Positions 37,638 to 46,579 of a DNA stretch of 64,000 bases are shown in pieces. The notes under the pieces were generated by a model, which was given only the letters and a program-made list of their open reading frames with translations, did no database searches and had not been told where the DNA came from. The stretch is taken from the NCBI GenBank assembly GCA_963665545.2, contig CAXXKZ010000011.1:248001-312000 (forward strand). Direction: 5' to 3'. The number at the start of each line of letters is the position of its first letter. Positions within the stretch are counted from its first letter, which is position 1. The DNA is from G963665545 sp963665545 (lineage in GTDB: Bacteria; Pseudomonadota; Gammaproteobacteria; Xanthomonadales; SZUA-36). The translations under genes were made by a program, and so were the position numbers.

Positions 37638-38390
37638 CTAGGCCAACCGCTGCTTCAGCCAGGCGGACACGTCGGCAATTTCTTCTTCACTGACCGAGTG
37701 CGCTATCGGGTATTCGTGCCATTCCACCGGGTGACCCAGTTCCTGCAGTGTTGTTGCAACTTCCCGGCCCATCGCGATTGGCAGCATCGGATCAAGCGTT
37801 CCGTGCGCCACAAACGCCGGTAATATCGAGTTGGCTTCGGGGCTGGGCGAAGGCTTGTCAACCGGCCCTGGCTGGCCGCCGAACAACAGGTACGAGGACA
37901 GCACCACAAGTCCGCCCAGCCGCTGGGTAAAACCCCGAGCCGCCAGGGTGGCGATGGCGCCACCTTGTGAAAATCCGGCGACGACTATATTTTCTGCCGG
38001 GATGCCACGCTCAATTTCCCGCTGGATCAGGGCGGTGGCAGCACGCACGCTGGTGGTGATACCCTCCTCATCAACCTCCCGGCTGCCCTCGAGGCTGAGA
38101 ATGTCGTACCACGCCCTCATGGACATGCCGCCGTTTATGGTCACAGGACGCACTGGCGCATGTGGAAACACATAACGAATTGCCGGCGCACCGGGCCACT
38201 TCAACCAGGGCACCATAGGTTCAAAATCGTGTCCGTCAGCGCCCAGCCCATGCATCCAGATCACAGCCCGTAAAGGGTGATCTCCAGTACAAACCTCAAC
38301 GCAGTCGAGCAGGCTGTTGGTGGTTTGTGCAGACCCGCAATCAGCGGGCCTCAAACTGCTTCCAGGGGAAGCTGGACCAAAGTCTTCCAT
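37638..38390 (-). CDS. Phospholipase/carboxylesterase family serine hydrolase
   Basis: An alpha/beta hydrolase of the YpfH/acyl-protein thioesterase-like family: VIWMHGLGADGHDF (oxyanion region), GFSQGGAIATL (nucleophile Ser), HGTLDPMLP (Asp) and YPIAHSVSEEE (His). ATG 38390 is a compromise: the frame extends to ATG 38465, but the conserved part begins only near LLDCVEVCTGDHP, so an even later start is possible. The gene ends 4 bases before algZ on the same strand and may be the first gene of that operon. Confidence 0.82.
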   Translation of the reverse strand: MEDFGPASPGSSLRPADCGSAQTTNSLLDCVEVCTGDHPLRAVIWMHGLGADGHDFEPMVPWLKWPGAPAIRYVFPHAPVRPVTINGGMSMRAWYDILSLEGSREVDEEGITTSVRAATALIQREIERGIPAENIVVAGFSQGGAIATLAARGFTQRLGGLVVLSSYLLFGGQPGPVDKPSPSPEANSILPAFVAHGTLDPMLPIAMGREVATTLQELGHPVEWHEYPIAHSVSEEEIADVSAWLKQRLA

Positions 38391-38488
38391 GGCGTATAGT
38401 GTAGCAGTCCGAGCCCCCGGTCCGACGCCAAAGCGTTGGGCGGGGACGAAATCGGGCATTTCCATGATTGGGCGGGAACAGCACTAAT

Positions 38489-38875
38489 ATGCGAATCGCA
38501 AAATGTTTGTTTTGTGCTGGTCTGTTGCTGATCGTTTTGGCCGGCTGCGGCAACCGCGGCCCATTGTTCCTGCCTCAGGACGGCCCGCAATCCACGCCAA
38601 ATGCTGCCAAGTCATCTGGCGGTGCGGTGCAGGACCAGGATGGTGCCGAAAATGGTACTGATAGTGACAGCGACACCACTGGCGGGGAAGACGATGACAA
38701 TCAGCAGCACGATCCGTCACAATCGAGCCGCTGGCGAGCCGCCGACCCCGGTTGGGTGAGTGAGCGAAGCGAACGGCACCAGAGGGGTCGAGCTTTAACC
38801 ATGCCGTCGAGTGAAGCCGCCTTCCGCCAAAGGCGGGAGCAGGGAAACGAGACTCATGCATTTCGGAAGATTTGA
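38489..38875 (+). CDS. lptM: LptM-like lipoprotein with an unusually long tail
   Basis: The N-terminus MRIAKCLFCAGLLLIVLAGC with GNRGPLFLP right after the lipidated Cys is the LptM (YifL) signature; in E. coli this lipoprotein helps LptD assembly in the outer membrane. The family is usually 50-70 residues long. Here the frame goes on to about 128 residues, through an acidic low-complexity stretch (GTDSDSDTTGGEDDDNQQ) into a basic tail (WVSERSERHQRGRALTM) that looks like translated repeat DNA. Its position directly before dapF matches the conserved lptM-dapF order. Confidence 0.75.
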   Translation: MRIAKCLFCAGLLLIVLAGCGNRGPLFLPQDGPQSTPNAAKSSGGAVQDQDGAENGTDSDSDTTGGEDDDNQQHDPSQSSRWRAADPGWVSERSERHQRGRALTMPSSEAAFRQRREQGNETHAFRKI

Positions 38876-38889
38876 CAGATTACTGATTA

Positions 38890-39771
38890 ATGGGGCTGAC
38901 TTTCCACAAAATGCAGGGACTGGGCAATGACTTTGTGTTGCTCGATTTGCGCCAGCATGACCATGACCTGAATGCATCCATCGTTCGCCGAATGGCGGAC
39001 CGCAAGTTGGGTATCGGCTTCGACCAGCTGCTGGTTCTGCGGCAGGCTGGCGCCAGCACTGCCCTGGCGGCGTACGAAATCTGGAATACCGACGGCAGCA
39101 ACGCAGCCCAGTGCGGTAACGGCGCCCGCTGCATTGGTCTGTTTTTGCGCATGAACTGCGTATCCACCTCGTCTCAGTTCGTACTTGAGAGTCCATCCGG
39201 CCCGGTCACGGTTCGGGCCGCAACCGATGGAGAATTCGAGGTGGAAATGGGTAAACCCAGCTTCGATCCGGCGCGTGTGCCCATCGACCTTGCCGCGCTC
39301 GGCGCGGCAGCCACCAATCATTGGTACCAGCTTGACCACGATAACCGGCAACTCAACTTTGGCGCAGTCAATGTCGGCAATCCGCATTGCACCCTGGTGG
39401 TCGATGACATCGATAGCGCGCCAGTGCAGCAGCTCGGATCGTGGCTCGGTGCACATCGGATATTTCCACAAGGCTGCAACGTGGGGTTTGCCCAGATCAA
39501 CAGCCGCACCGAAATCCGTCTGCGTGTGTTTGAACGAGGCGTCGGCGAAACCCAGGCCTGCGGCTCGGGCGCTTGTGCGGCGGCTGTTTTGCTTTGCCGT
39601 GCGGGCCTGGTCGACGAGCGAGTCAGGGTGATTCTTGCGGGCGGCCATCTTGTGATAAAGTGGCCTGGCATGGGTACTGGCGGGTCCGGTGCTTCAACGG
39701 AGGAAGGATTTAGAAACGTCTTCATGAAAGGTCCGGCGGACTACGTATTCAAAGGCGAATGGAATGACTAA
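38890..39771 (+). CDS. dapF: Diaminopimelate epimerase
   Basis: The protein has 293 residues and converts LL- to meso-diaminopimelate for lysine and peptidoglycan. The two catalytic Cys lie in NAAQCGNGARC and ETQACGSGACAAA; FHKMQGLGNDFV is the N-terminal signature. Its stop overlaps the next start by 8 bases (ATGACTAA), so dapF and the DUF484 gene are cotranslated. Confidence 0.95.
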   Translation: MGLTFHKMQGLGNDFVLLDLRQHDHDLNASIVRRMADRKLGIGFDQLLVLRQAGASTALAAYEIWNTDGSNAAQCGNGARCIGLFLRMNCVSTSSQFVLESPSGPVTVRAATDGEFEVEMGKPSFDPARVPIDLAALGAAATNHWYQLDHDNRQLNFGAVNVGNPHCTLVVDDIDSAPVQQLGSWLGAHRIFPQGCNVGFAQINSRTEIRLRVFERGVGETQACGSGACAAAVLLCRAGLVDERVRVILAGGHLVIKWPGMGTGGSGASTEEGFRNVFMKGPADYVFKGEWND

Positions 39772-40465
39772 GAACAGTACCTCACTGAGAGAAGTGGTCT
39801 CGAAATATTTGCGCAAGCACCCGGATTTTCTGCTGGAGAATCCGGATGTGCTCCAATCAGTGCAGCTTGACCACGAAAGCGGCGTTGCGGCCTCCTTGAT
39901 TGAGCGGCAGATCGAATTATTGCGGGAGAAAAACCAGGATTTGAACCGCCAGCTCAGCCGACTGATGCATCGGGCCAGCGAAAATGAACAACTCATGACC
40001 CGATTGCATCAACTGACGCTCCAGTTGATGACCACCGACAATTGGTCGACTTTTTTCTCTCACCTGGGCAAAAGCCTGAAGGACGATTTCAAGGCTGATA
40101 TTGTCAAGATATTTCTCTTCGATTTATCTGTTTCCAATGGGGATGGCGAGACCGTGCAGTGCATTGGGAGAGATGAATCGGACCTGCAGCAATTCCAGGT
40201 CCAGTTGGAGAAAAACCACACGGTTTGCGGCAGGCTGAGTGCAAGCAAGCTTGCCTACCTGTTTGGCGAAAAAGCCCGTTGGATTCAATCGACCGCGCTG
40301 GTGCCACTGGGTGACAAAGGCAGCGAGGGAATGATGGCCATTGGCAGCAGCGATCCGGCCCGGTTTTATCCGGGAATGGGCACGATCTTCCTGGACTTGC
40401 TGGCGGATGTCATCTCCAGCAGCCTCTCACATTCGGGCGGAGAGGAGGAGCGTCGCTCAGCCTGA
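39764..40465 (+). CDS. DUF484 family protein (YigA-like)
   Basis: The protein has 233 residues with a short N-terminal helix-rich part (SLREVVSKYLRKHPDFLLENPDVL), a coiled coil (ERQIELLREKNQDLNRQLSRLM) and a GAF-like C-terminal domain (LGDKGSEGMMAIGSSDPARFYPGMGTIFLDLLADVI). It always sits between dapF and xerC in gammaproteobacteria; its function is not known. Confidence 0.88.
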   Translation: MTKNSTSLREVVSKYLRKHPDFLLENPDVLQSVQLDHESGVAASLIERQIELLREKNQDLNRQLSRLMHRASENEQLMTRLHQLTLQLMTTDNWSTFFSHLGKSLKDDFKADIVKIFLFDLSVSNGDGETVQCIGRDESDLQQFQVQLEKNHTVCGRLSASKLAYLFGEKARWIQSTALVPLGDKGSEGMMAIGSSDPARFYPGMGTIFLDLLADVISSSLSHSGGEEERRSA

Positions 40466-40497
40466 CCGGCCTGGCGGCAGGACCGCCATGGATTTCA

Positions 40498-41451
40498 TTG
40501 AATTCCAATTCCCTTAAATTCTGGCAGGCCCGTTTTTTGAATCATCTCGAGTTCGAAAGGAGGCTTGCACCTGCCACGCGCCAGGCCTATACGCGTGATC
40601 TGGATCGATTTGTCGACGGCATGGCCCTGCTGGAGATGGCTGAACCTTCCGCCGTGAAGGAATTCCACCTGCGTCAATTCGTGGCCCGATTGCATCGGCA
40701 GGGGGTCGGTGGGCGCAGCCTCCAACGGCTGCTCAGCGCCATTCGGAGCTTCTATCGCTACCTGCTGCGTGAAAAGGCCGTGCAAAGCAACCCAGCCGCC
40801 AATATCCAGGCACCGAAATCACCCCGCCGCCTGCCTGCAACGCTTGATGTCGATGCGATGAGCAGGCTGTTGGATATCCCTCCTGTCACCCTTCTGGCCA
40901 TTCGGGACAAGGCCATCATGGAGCTTTTTTACTCCTCCGGTTTGCGTTTGTCGGAATTGACTTCCCTGCGCTGGACCCAGCTCGATTTTCATTCCGGCAT
41001 GGTCAATGTAACCGGCAAGGGCAACAAAGACCGCCTGATACCCTTGGGCCGCCATGCCGCCCGGGCGCTGTTGGCCTGGCGCAAGTCCAGCGCGGAAATC
41101 TGTCCACCGGAAGTGGAGGAAGTGTTTGTCAGCCGCCTCGGCAAGCCCATTGCCCCCCGCACGGTGCAGGCTCGAATTCGTTACTGGGCAAAACGCCAGG
41201 GACTACCTCAGCGGGTATTTCCACACTTGTTCCGGCATAGTTTCGCCAGCCATTTGCTGGAATCCTCGGGCGACCTTCGCGCCGTCCAGGAGTTGTTGGG
41301 TCACGCCGATATTGCAACCACTCAGATCTACACCCATCTGGATTTTCAACACCTGGCCGAAGTCTATGACCGGGCTCATCCCCGGGCGAAGTCAGGCGAC
41401 AGCAAAGCAATTCTTCCGGACGATGCAGAGAACAAAAAGCCGAAACGCTGA
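40498..41451 (+). CDS. xerC: Tyrosine recombinase XerC
   Basis: The protein has 317 residues and with XerD resolves chromosome dimers at dif. The N-terminal SAM-like domain (1-95) is followed by a catalytic domain with Arg in SSGLRLSELTSL, Lys in GKGNKDRLIPL, H-x-x-R in PHLFRHSFASHLL, His in LLGHADI and the nucleophile in TQIYTHL. The start is TTG 40498; the nearby ATG at 40488 is in another frame. It stands 32 bases after the DUF484 gene. Confidence 0.93.
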   Translation: MNSNSLKFWQARFLNHLEFERRLAPATRQAYTRDLDRFVDGMALLEMAEPSAVKEFHLRQFVARLHRQGVGGRSLQRLLSAIRSFYRYLLREKAVQSNPAANIQAPKSPRRLPATLDVDAMSRLLDIPPVTLLAIRDKAIMELFYSSGLRLSELTSLRWTQLDFHSGMVNVTGKGNKDRLIPLGRHAARALLAWRKSSAEICPPEVEEVFVSRLGKPIAPRTVQARIRYWAKRQGLPQRVFPHLFRHSFASHLLESSGDLRAVQELLGHADIATTQIYTHLDFQHLAEVYDRAHPRAKSGDSKAILPDDAENKKPKR

Positions 41452-41481
41452 AATGGGCCGGGAATCAGACCCAAACGGGGA

Positions 41482-42111
41482 CTAGGTGTGAATTCCAGCA
41501 ACGTTGTTGACAAAAGTGCTCCAAATTCCTGTTGAGTCTCAGCTCATCGTTCGAATTGGCTGGGGTATCTGCGTTGGTCATCTTTATCAGGGAGCCGGCT
41601 GAGAGTAACAGTGCTGCTTCCAGGACACGCCACACGGCGCCTGCGGCGCCTGCACGTCCCTGATTGGGCTCCTCTTGAAACATCCCTGTTTCAAAGGGTC
41701 CTGGAAGCAGCACTGTCACTCTTTCCGACTTGTTCCAACTGATGGCACATCGGGGTCACAAATGCTGTCGATTTGGGGTTCATTGTCATTCAATGGCTGC
41801 CCCAGGAAGTTTGCGGTCGTTCAAGCCCAAATACCCGCACCGTGCAGCAAAGTGTTGTGAGGGGGTTGTGGTCCGCTCCATCAAGGTGGATGCCGAGGGA
41901 CGACAAGCGACTGGGTCGCTGGTCCATGGATGGACCAGCGAGGCGACACGGAACAGGATGTTCCGTTGGAGCCGACCCACCAAGCGCGGAGGAGTGAGGG
42001 AAGCCCGAAGGGCCATCCGCCAGGAGCGAACCGCAACCCCCTCACAACACTTTGCGGTAACGATGGCACCGAGCCTTAAGTGTGAATAACGTTGCTGGAA
42101 TTCACAGCTAG
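41482..42111. repeat. Structured repeat E2 (CTAG-ended, gene-less)
   Basis: The repeat is 630 bp, bounded by CTAGGTGTGAATTCCAGCAA on the left and CTAGCTGTGAATTCCAGCAA read inward on the right. It has a 17-bp perfect stem with arms AGTGCTGCTTCCAGGAC and GTCCTGGAAGCAGCACT (about 41608-41718) and the conserved core from 41907. It lies between xerC and a convergent membrane-protein gene. No credible protein frame is inside. Confidence 0.82.
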
Positions 42112-42118
42112 TGTACTG

Positions 42119-42673
42119 TCAGCCGCCACGTTGACGAAGTGCCAACTGGGTGCCCAACTGGTAGCCGAACCAGGCCGCAGCCAGCCAGATGATGATGTAT
42201 TTGGACGGAACTGTGCTCAGCCAGGTCGCAGGCCAAACAAACGCGGCGATGAAGTTCTTCAACGACTCGATGAAGAATCTGATCAGCAGGCTTGGACCCA
42301 GGTTGGACAAAAGACCGGAGAAACCGCTGTAGGCAGTGACAAAATCAACAATTTCCTGAATTTCGATGACCAAATAGGTATAAAAAGCCACCACGCCGTA
42401 GAATCCGCCACCAAACTTGAGCCACTTCTTGTGCAGCACGTCGGTTTTCGGGGATTTTTCCTGGTTGCCTTCCTTGATACGACCTTTTTTTTGTTGTTTT
42501 CTGTCCCGGGACTGAGCCTTGCTGATGTGCTTGAGTTCAGACTTGAGGCCTTTGATCGTACCACCGCCACTGACATAGCCACGCTTGACCGACCACCATG
42601 TCAAAGCGAAACTCATTGCCGCAATTGGCACGAAAGCCTGAAATAGGGCTCGAAGTAACTGCTCCGTCATCAT
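42119..42673 (-). CDS. Hypothetical inner-membrane protein
   Basis: I do not recognise the family. From ATG 42673 (MMTEQLLRALFQAFVPIAAM) the product has 184 residues: an N-terminal membrane helix, a highly basic cytosolic stretch (KAQSRDRKQQKKGRIKEG), a second helix (GVVAFYTYLVIEIQEIVDFV) and further hydrophobic segments near the C-terminus (FIAAFVWPATWLS, IIIWLAAAWFGYQLG). The frame extends upstream to 42904 but that part overlaps the hslV promoter and start and looks non-coding. It is divergent from hslVU. Confidence 0.6.
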   Translation of the reverse strand: MMTEQLLRALFQAFVPIAAMSFALTWWSVKRGYVSGGGTIKGLKSELKHISKAQSRDRKQQKKGRIKEGNQEKSPKTDVLHKKWLKFGGGFYGVVAFYTYLVIEIQEIVDFVTAYSGFSGLLSNLGPSLLIRFFIESLKNFIAAFVWPATWLSTVPSKYIIIWLAAAWFGYQLGTQLALRQRGG

Positions 42674-42824
42674 TTCTGGCCGCTGATATGTCCCGTAGAG
42701 AATGCAGCATAGCACCACTATGCCTGCGCGAATGTGCCTTGTGCTGAACATTCTGGTGACCACTGATCCTACGTTATAAGGTTGACAGAGCACTAGGCCA
42801 AAAGAGGGCCGGGAGCTACGGCAT

Positions 42825-42853
42825 CTTGCAAAGGGAGCCTGCCAACCCCACTT
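42825..42853 (+). promoter_or_regulatory. Sigma-32 (heat-shock) promoter of hslVU
   Basis: CTTGCA (42825-42830) and CCCCACTT (42846-42853) are 15 bases apart. They match the sigma-32 consensus CTTGAA / CCCCATnT at nearly all positions with normal spacing, and lie 30 bases before the hslV start. HslVU is a known heat-shock protease, which supports the reading. Confidence 0.75.
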
Positions 42854-42882
42854 TTCTTTCCTGCACCAAACAGGAGTCCGGA

Positions 42883-43470
42883 GTGGAACAATATCGCGGA
42901 ACAACCATATGCTCGGTCAGGCGCGGCAACACTGTCGTTATGGCCGGAGACGGACAGGTCACGCTGGGCAATACAGTCATGAAATCCAACGCCCGCAAGG
43001 TGCGCCGCCTCTACAAAGACAGTGTCATCGTGGGTTTTGCCGGCGCTACAGCGGACGCTTTTACACTGTTTGAGCGATTTGAAGGCAAGCTGGAGAAACA
43101 CTCGGGCCAGCTGGTACGGGCCGCCGTAGAATTGGCGAAGGACTGGCGCACAGACCGTGTGTTGCGACGACTCGAAGCGCTGCTGGCTATTGCGGACAAG
43201 AACAACAGTCTGCTTATATCAGGCACTGGAGACGTGATCGAACCAGAGCACGGGTTAATCGCAATCGGCTCTGGCGGTCCGTATGCCCAGGCTGCCGCGA
43301 CCGCCTTACTGAAAAATTCTGAACTCGACGCTGAAACCATCGCCCGAGAGGCTTTGACCATCGCGGCCGATATCTGTATCTACACCAACACCAATCTGAC
43401 CATCGAAACGATCACGATTGATAATGACACGACGCCTCAGGCCAGCGAAGACGACGCGGAGGCCGAGTAA
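42883..43470 (+). CDS. hslV: HslV peptidase subunit of the HslUV protease
   Basis: The protein has 195 residues. GTG 42883 is preceded by CAGGAG at 6-7 bases and gives VEQYRGTTICSVRRG: a short propeptide before the catalytic Thr, a form common in several gammaproteobacteria. GDGQVTLG, GFAGATADAFTLFERFE and IGSGGPYAQAAA are the N-terminal-nucleophile hydrolase motifs. It forms the double-ring proteolytic core in the cytosol. Confidence 0.95.
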   Translation: MEQYRGTTICSVRRGNTVVMAGDGQVTLGNTVMKSNARKVRRLYKDSVIVGFAGATADAFTLFERFEGKLEKHSGQLVRAAVELAKDWRTDRVLRRLEALLAIADKNNSLLISGTGDVIEPEHGLIAIGSGGPYAQAAATALLKNSELDAETIAREALTIAADICIYTNTNLTIETITIDNDTTPQASEDDAEAE

Positions 43471-43472
43471 TC

Positions 43473-44825
43473 ATGTCCCATATGACACCCAGAGAAATTG
43501 CCCAAGAACTGGACAAGCACATCATCGGCCAAAGCGACGCCAAGCGCGCGGTAGCCATCGCGTTGCGCAACCGTTGGCGCAGAATGCAGGTGGACGAAGA
43601 TCTGCGCGCCGAAATCACGCCCAAGAATATCCTCATGATCGGCCCCACTGGCGTCGGCAAGACTGAAATTGCTCGCCGTCTTGCACAATTGGCCAATGCA
43701 CCGTTCATCAAGGTCGAGGCCACCAAATTTACGGAAGTAGGTTATGTGGGCAAGGACGTGGAATCGATTATCCGCGATATGGTCGATACATCGGTCAAGA
43801 TGACCCGCGAACAAGCCATGGCCAAGGTTCGACCGCGCGCCGAAGACGCTGCTTATGACAGGATCATGGACATTTTGCTGCCCCAGGCAAAGGGCATCGG
43901 CTTCGCCAACGAACCTCAGCCGGCCAAGGGCGCCGACGACCCCGAAAATGGAGATCGCACCCGGAAAAAGATTCGCTATAAGCTGGTGCACAGCGAACTG
44001 CATGAGCGGGAGATTGAGTTTAATGTGACCACCCAATTTGGCGTCGAGATCATGACGCCACCCGGCATGGAGGACATGGCCAGCCAACTTCAGGGGATGT
44101 TCCAGAGTATGTCCGGAGGCAAGAAACAGCAACGTAAAATGAAGATTACCGATGCGCTGCCGCTGCTGATTGAAGATGAAGCGGCCAAGCTGATCAACGA
44201 CGAAGAAATCAAGCAACAGGCATTGGATAACGCGGAGCAAAACGGCATCGTATTCATAGACGAGTTGGACAAGGTCGCCAGGCGTGGAGATTACGGCGGC
44301 GCCGATGTATCCCGGGAAGGCGTGCAGCGTGACTTGCTTCCGCTGGTTGAGGGTTGCACGGTCTCAACCCGCCACGGCATGGTCAAGACCGACCACATGC
44401 TGTTCATTGCTTCAGGCGCTTTTCACCTCTCCAAACCATCGGACTTGATACCTGAACTGCAGGGCCGCCTACCGATCAGGGTGGAATTGCGGGCGCTGAC
44501 CGTTGAGGATTTCACCCGAATTCTGACCGAGCCACAGGCATCCCTGACACAACAGTATTCCGCCCTGATGGCAACCGAAGGGGTCACGCTGGAATTTTCC
44601 GACGATGGCGTGCGGCGTATTGCTGAAATCGCCTGGCAGGTCAACGAGTCCACCGAGAATATCGGTGCGCGACGCCTGCACACGGTGATAGAACGCCTGC
44701 TGGACGTTATTTCATACGAGGCGCCGGATCAGTCTGGAGAAAAATTTCTGATCGACTGCGAATACGTTGAAGAACACCTGAACGAACTCGCCGGCAATGA
44801 AGACCTCAGTCGCTACATTCTCTAG
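43473..44825 (+). CDS. hslU: HslU ATPase subunit of the HslUV protease
   Basis: The protein has 450 residues, an AAA+ unfoldase that feeds HslV. Walker A is GPTGVGKTE, the pore loop is GYVGKDVE and Walker B is IVFIDELDK; the I-domain lies in between (about 110-240), and the C-terminal YIL tail that plugs into HslV is present (DLSRYIL). It starts 2 bases after the hslV stop. Confidence 0.97.
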   Translation: MSHMTPREIAQELDKHIIGQSDAKRAVAIALRNRWRRMQVDEDLRAEITPKNILMIGPTGVGKTEIARRLAQLANAPFIKVEATKFTEVGYVGKDVESIIRDMVDTSVKMTREQAMAKVRPRAEDAAYDRIMDILLPQAKGIGFANEPQPAKGADDPENGDRTRKKIRYKLVHSELHEREIEFNVTTQFGVEIMTPPGMEDMASQLQGMFQSMSGGKKQQRKMKITDALPLLIEDEAAKLINDEEIKQQALDNAEQNGIVFIDELDKVARRGDYGGADVSREGVQRDLLPLVEGCTVSTRHGMVKTDHMLFIASGAFHLSKPSDLIPELQGRLPIRVELRALTVEDFTRILTEPQASLTQQYSALMATEGVTLEFSDDGVRRIAEIAWQVNESTENIGARRLHTVIERLLDVISYEAPDQSGEKFLIDCEYVEEHLNELAGNEDLSRYIL

Positions 44826-44850
44826 GGCCTGTTAATCCACCCTTAGTGTT

Positions 44851-45441
44851 CTATGCCGGAATTTCCGCCGGCCTGTCTATGTCAAAGGCGGCGTTTGCTA
44901 CCGGCACCCGCTGCACGCCGCCGGAATAGCGTTTCACGACTCGTCGCGCGCCGCGGTCGCCCTGCAGGCGCCGCAGCGGTTCAAACAGCGCGCGCGGGAA
45001 AACAGCCGGCGGGCCGCTCTGGCCGTCCCACTCCGAGATCACTGCCCGGCCAGGCTCATCCGACCACACCTCAAGCAGCCTGCACAGGTCAGCGGAATTG
45101 ACTCGCCACTGGTCGCACAGCAGCAGCACTGCACCTCGAACCCGTTCGGGCATGGAACGAATACCGCAGGCAAGTGAGCCACCCATTCCATCACTCCAGC
45201 GGTCGTTGTGGACAGTGGTGACGGACAGGTCCGCCAGGGCCGAGACAACCCCCTCACGGCTTGAGCCGGTCACCACGACCGTGCTGGCGAATTCAAGGCC
45301 AAGCAGCAAGCGGGCCTGACGCCTCACCAGCACTTGGCCATCAATCTCCAACAACTGTTTGCTCCGACCCAGGCGGCTTGAATCACCGCCGGCCAGTAAT
45401 ATGGCGCCCAATGAAGCCCCAATATCAGTCATTTGTCCCAT
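44851..45441 (-). CDS. MobA/MocA-like nucleotidyltransferase
   Basis: The protein has 196 residues. GAILLAGGDSSRLGRSKQLL is the nucleotide-binding P-loop of the NTP transferase fold, with GAVLLLCDQWRV for the metal site and DIDRPAEI at the end. With XdhC next to it, it is most like MocA, which adds CMP to molybdopterin to make the cytosine dinucleotide cofactor for xanthine-dehydrogenase-type enzymes. The start overlaps the end of xdhC by 17 bases. Confidence 0.82.
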   Translation of the reverse strand: MGQMTDIGASLGAILLAGGDSSRLGRSKQLLEIDGQVLVRRQARLLLGLEFASTVVVTGSSREGVVSALADLSVTTVHNDRWSDGMGGSLACGIRSMPERVRGAVLLLCDQWRVNSADLCRLLEVWSDEPGRAVISEWDGQSGPPAVFPRALFEPLRRLQGDRGARRVVKRYSGGVQRVPVANAAFDIDRPAEIPA

Positions 45442-46534
45442 GGGATTGCGGCCCTGGACGCGGCGTCGGCGCTCGCCCGGTCAGGGAATGACCGTCACGA
45501 CGGTTGAGCACGGCATGAATCTCCGAAACCACTGACAGGGCGATGGCCTCGGGCATCTCGGCGCCAATATCCAGCCCGACCGGACCGAACACCTGGCAGT
45601 CCGGGCAGCCCGCCATTTCCTGGAGCCGGTCACGCCGTGCTGCCGGGCCGAGCACGCCCACGTAGGGCGGCGGCGCGACGGCAATCTGGCGCAAATACGC
45701 GGCGTCATTTTCGAGGTGGTGACTCATAATAACCGCGGCGTCAATCTGCTCCAGGTCGACGGCCTCGGCAAGGTTTTCCGGGCGGCACAGGGTTACCGTA
45801 CAGCCTGGCGGAAACCGGTCTTCGCGCGCGTACGCCGGCCGATGATCGATCAGGTAGCATTCCCAATCGAGCGCCGTGATTTGCCGGGCTACCGGCTCTG
45901 CATCCGGCCCTGCACCGCACAGGAGAATCCGGGGACACGGCGGCATATGGATCATCATGAACTGAAATCCGGGGGCATTCCGGTTTCTGAAGCGCCAGTT
46001 GGGCACCCCTGGCTCAAGCGATTCGGAAAGAATCTCGAGCAAGGCCTGCGGACCGAATCGAGCGTCCAGGGTCAGTGCCGCGATGGAGCCGACCGGAAGC
46101 TGCATGCTGTCGGACCCGGTCACGAGCCCGGTGATCATTCCCGCTCGCGCATTCTGGGACGATTCGAGCAGTTCCAAAAGGGCAAAACCCGAGTCACTGT
46201 CCAGCCGCTGCAACAGCAAATGGATGATGCCGTCGCAACCCAGGCCCAGGCCCCACACGAGCTGCTCATCTGCGTGCATATCGTAGGTCACGCTGGCCGG
46301 TTTTCCGCTATCAAATACGTTTGCGGCGTGCTGCAGCAGATCACCTTCAAGGCAACCACCCGAAATCATGCCTTCGTACTGACCGTCTTCGCTGATCAAC
46401 ATCATCGCGCCCGGCTTGCGATAGGTCGAGCCCTCGGTTGCGGTGATCGTGACCAGAACCAGGGCCGTGTCCTGCCGGTGGCGGTCAAAAAAATCAAGTA
46501 GTGCTTTGGTTCCCAGGTGCAAGAGCTCGCTCAC
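45425..46534 (-). CDS. xdhC: XdhC/CoxI-family molybdenum cofactor insertion protein
   Basis: The protein has 369 residues. The N-terminal XdhC/CoxI domain has EGSTYRKPGAMMLI and GMISGGCLEGDLL; the C-terminal Rossmann domain has ILLCGAGPDAEPVAR and DHRPAYA. The family sulfurates or inserts the molybdenum cofactor into xanthine dehydrogenase-like enzymes. No such enzyme is in the window, so its client must be elsewhere. The first gene of a two-gene unit with the MocA-like gene. Confidence 0.87.
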   Translation of the reverse strand: MSELLHLGTKALLDFFDRHRQDTALVLVTITATEGSTYRKPGAMMLISEDGQYEGMISGGCLEGDLLQHAANVFDSGKPASVTYDMHADEQLVWGLGLGCDGIIHLLLQRLDSDSGFALLELLESSQNARAGMITGLVTGSDSMQLPVGSIAALTLDARFGPQALLEILSESLEPGVPNWRFRNRNAPGFQFMMIHMPPCPRILLCGAGPDAEPVARQITALDWECYLIDHRPAYAREDRFPPGCTVTLCRPENLAEAVDLEQIDAAVIMSHHLENDAAYLRQIAVAPPPYVGVLGPAARRDRLQEMAGCPDCQVFGPVGLDIGAEMPEAIALSVVSEIHAVLNRRDGHSLTGRAPTPRPGPQSHGTND

Positions 46535-46579
46535 ATCATGTTTTCAATCATGAGCCCATGATAACGGTATATGCCGATC

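Noticed and set aside
38741..38880. A fourth copy of the E repeat near lptM
   Set aside because: It has no GAATTCCAGCAACG ends and its hairpins do not match the E core.
42674..42904. Upstream extension of the hypothetical membrane protein gene
   Set aside because: It overlaps the hslV promoter and start on the other strand and shows no coding character; ATG 42673 begins a clear membrane helix.
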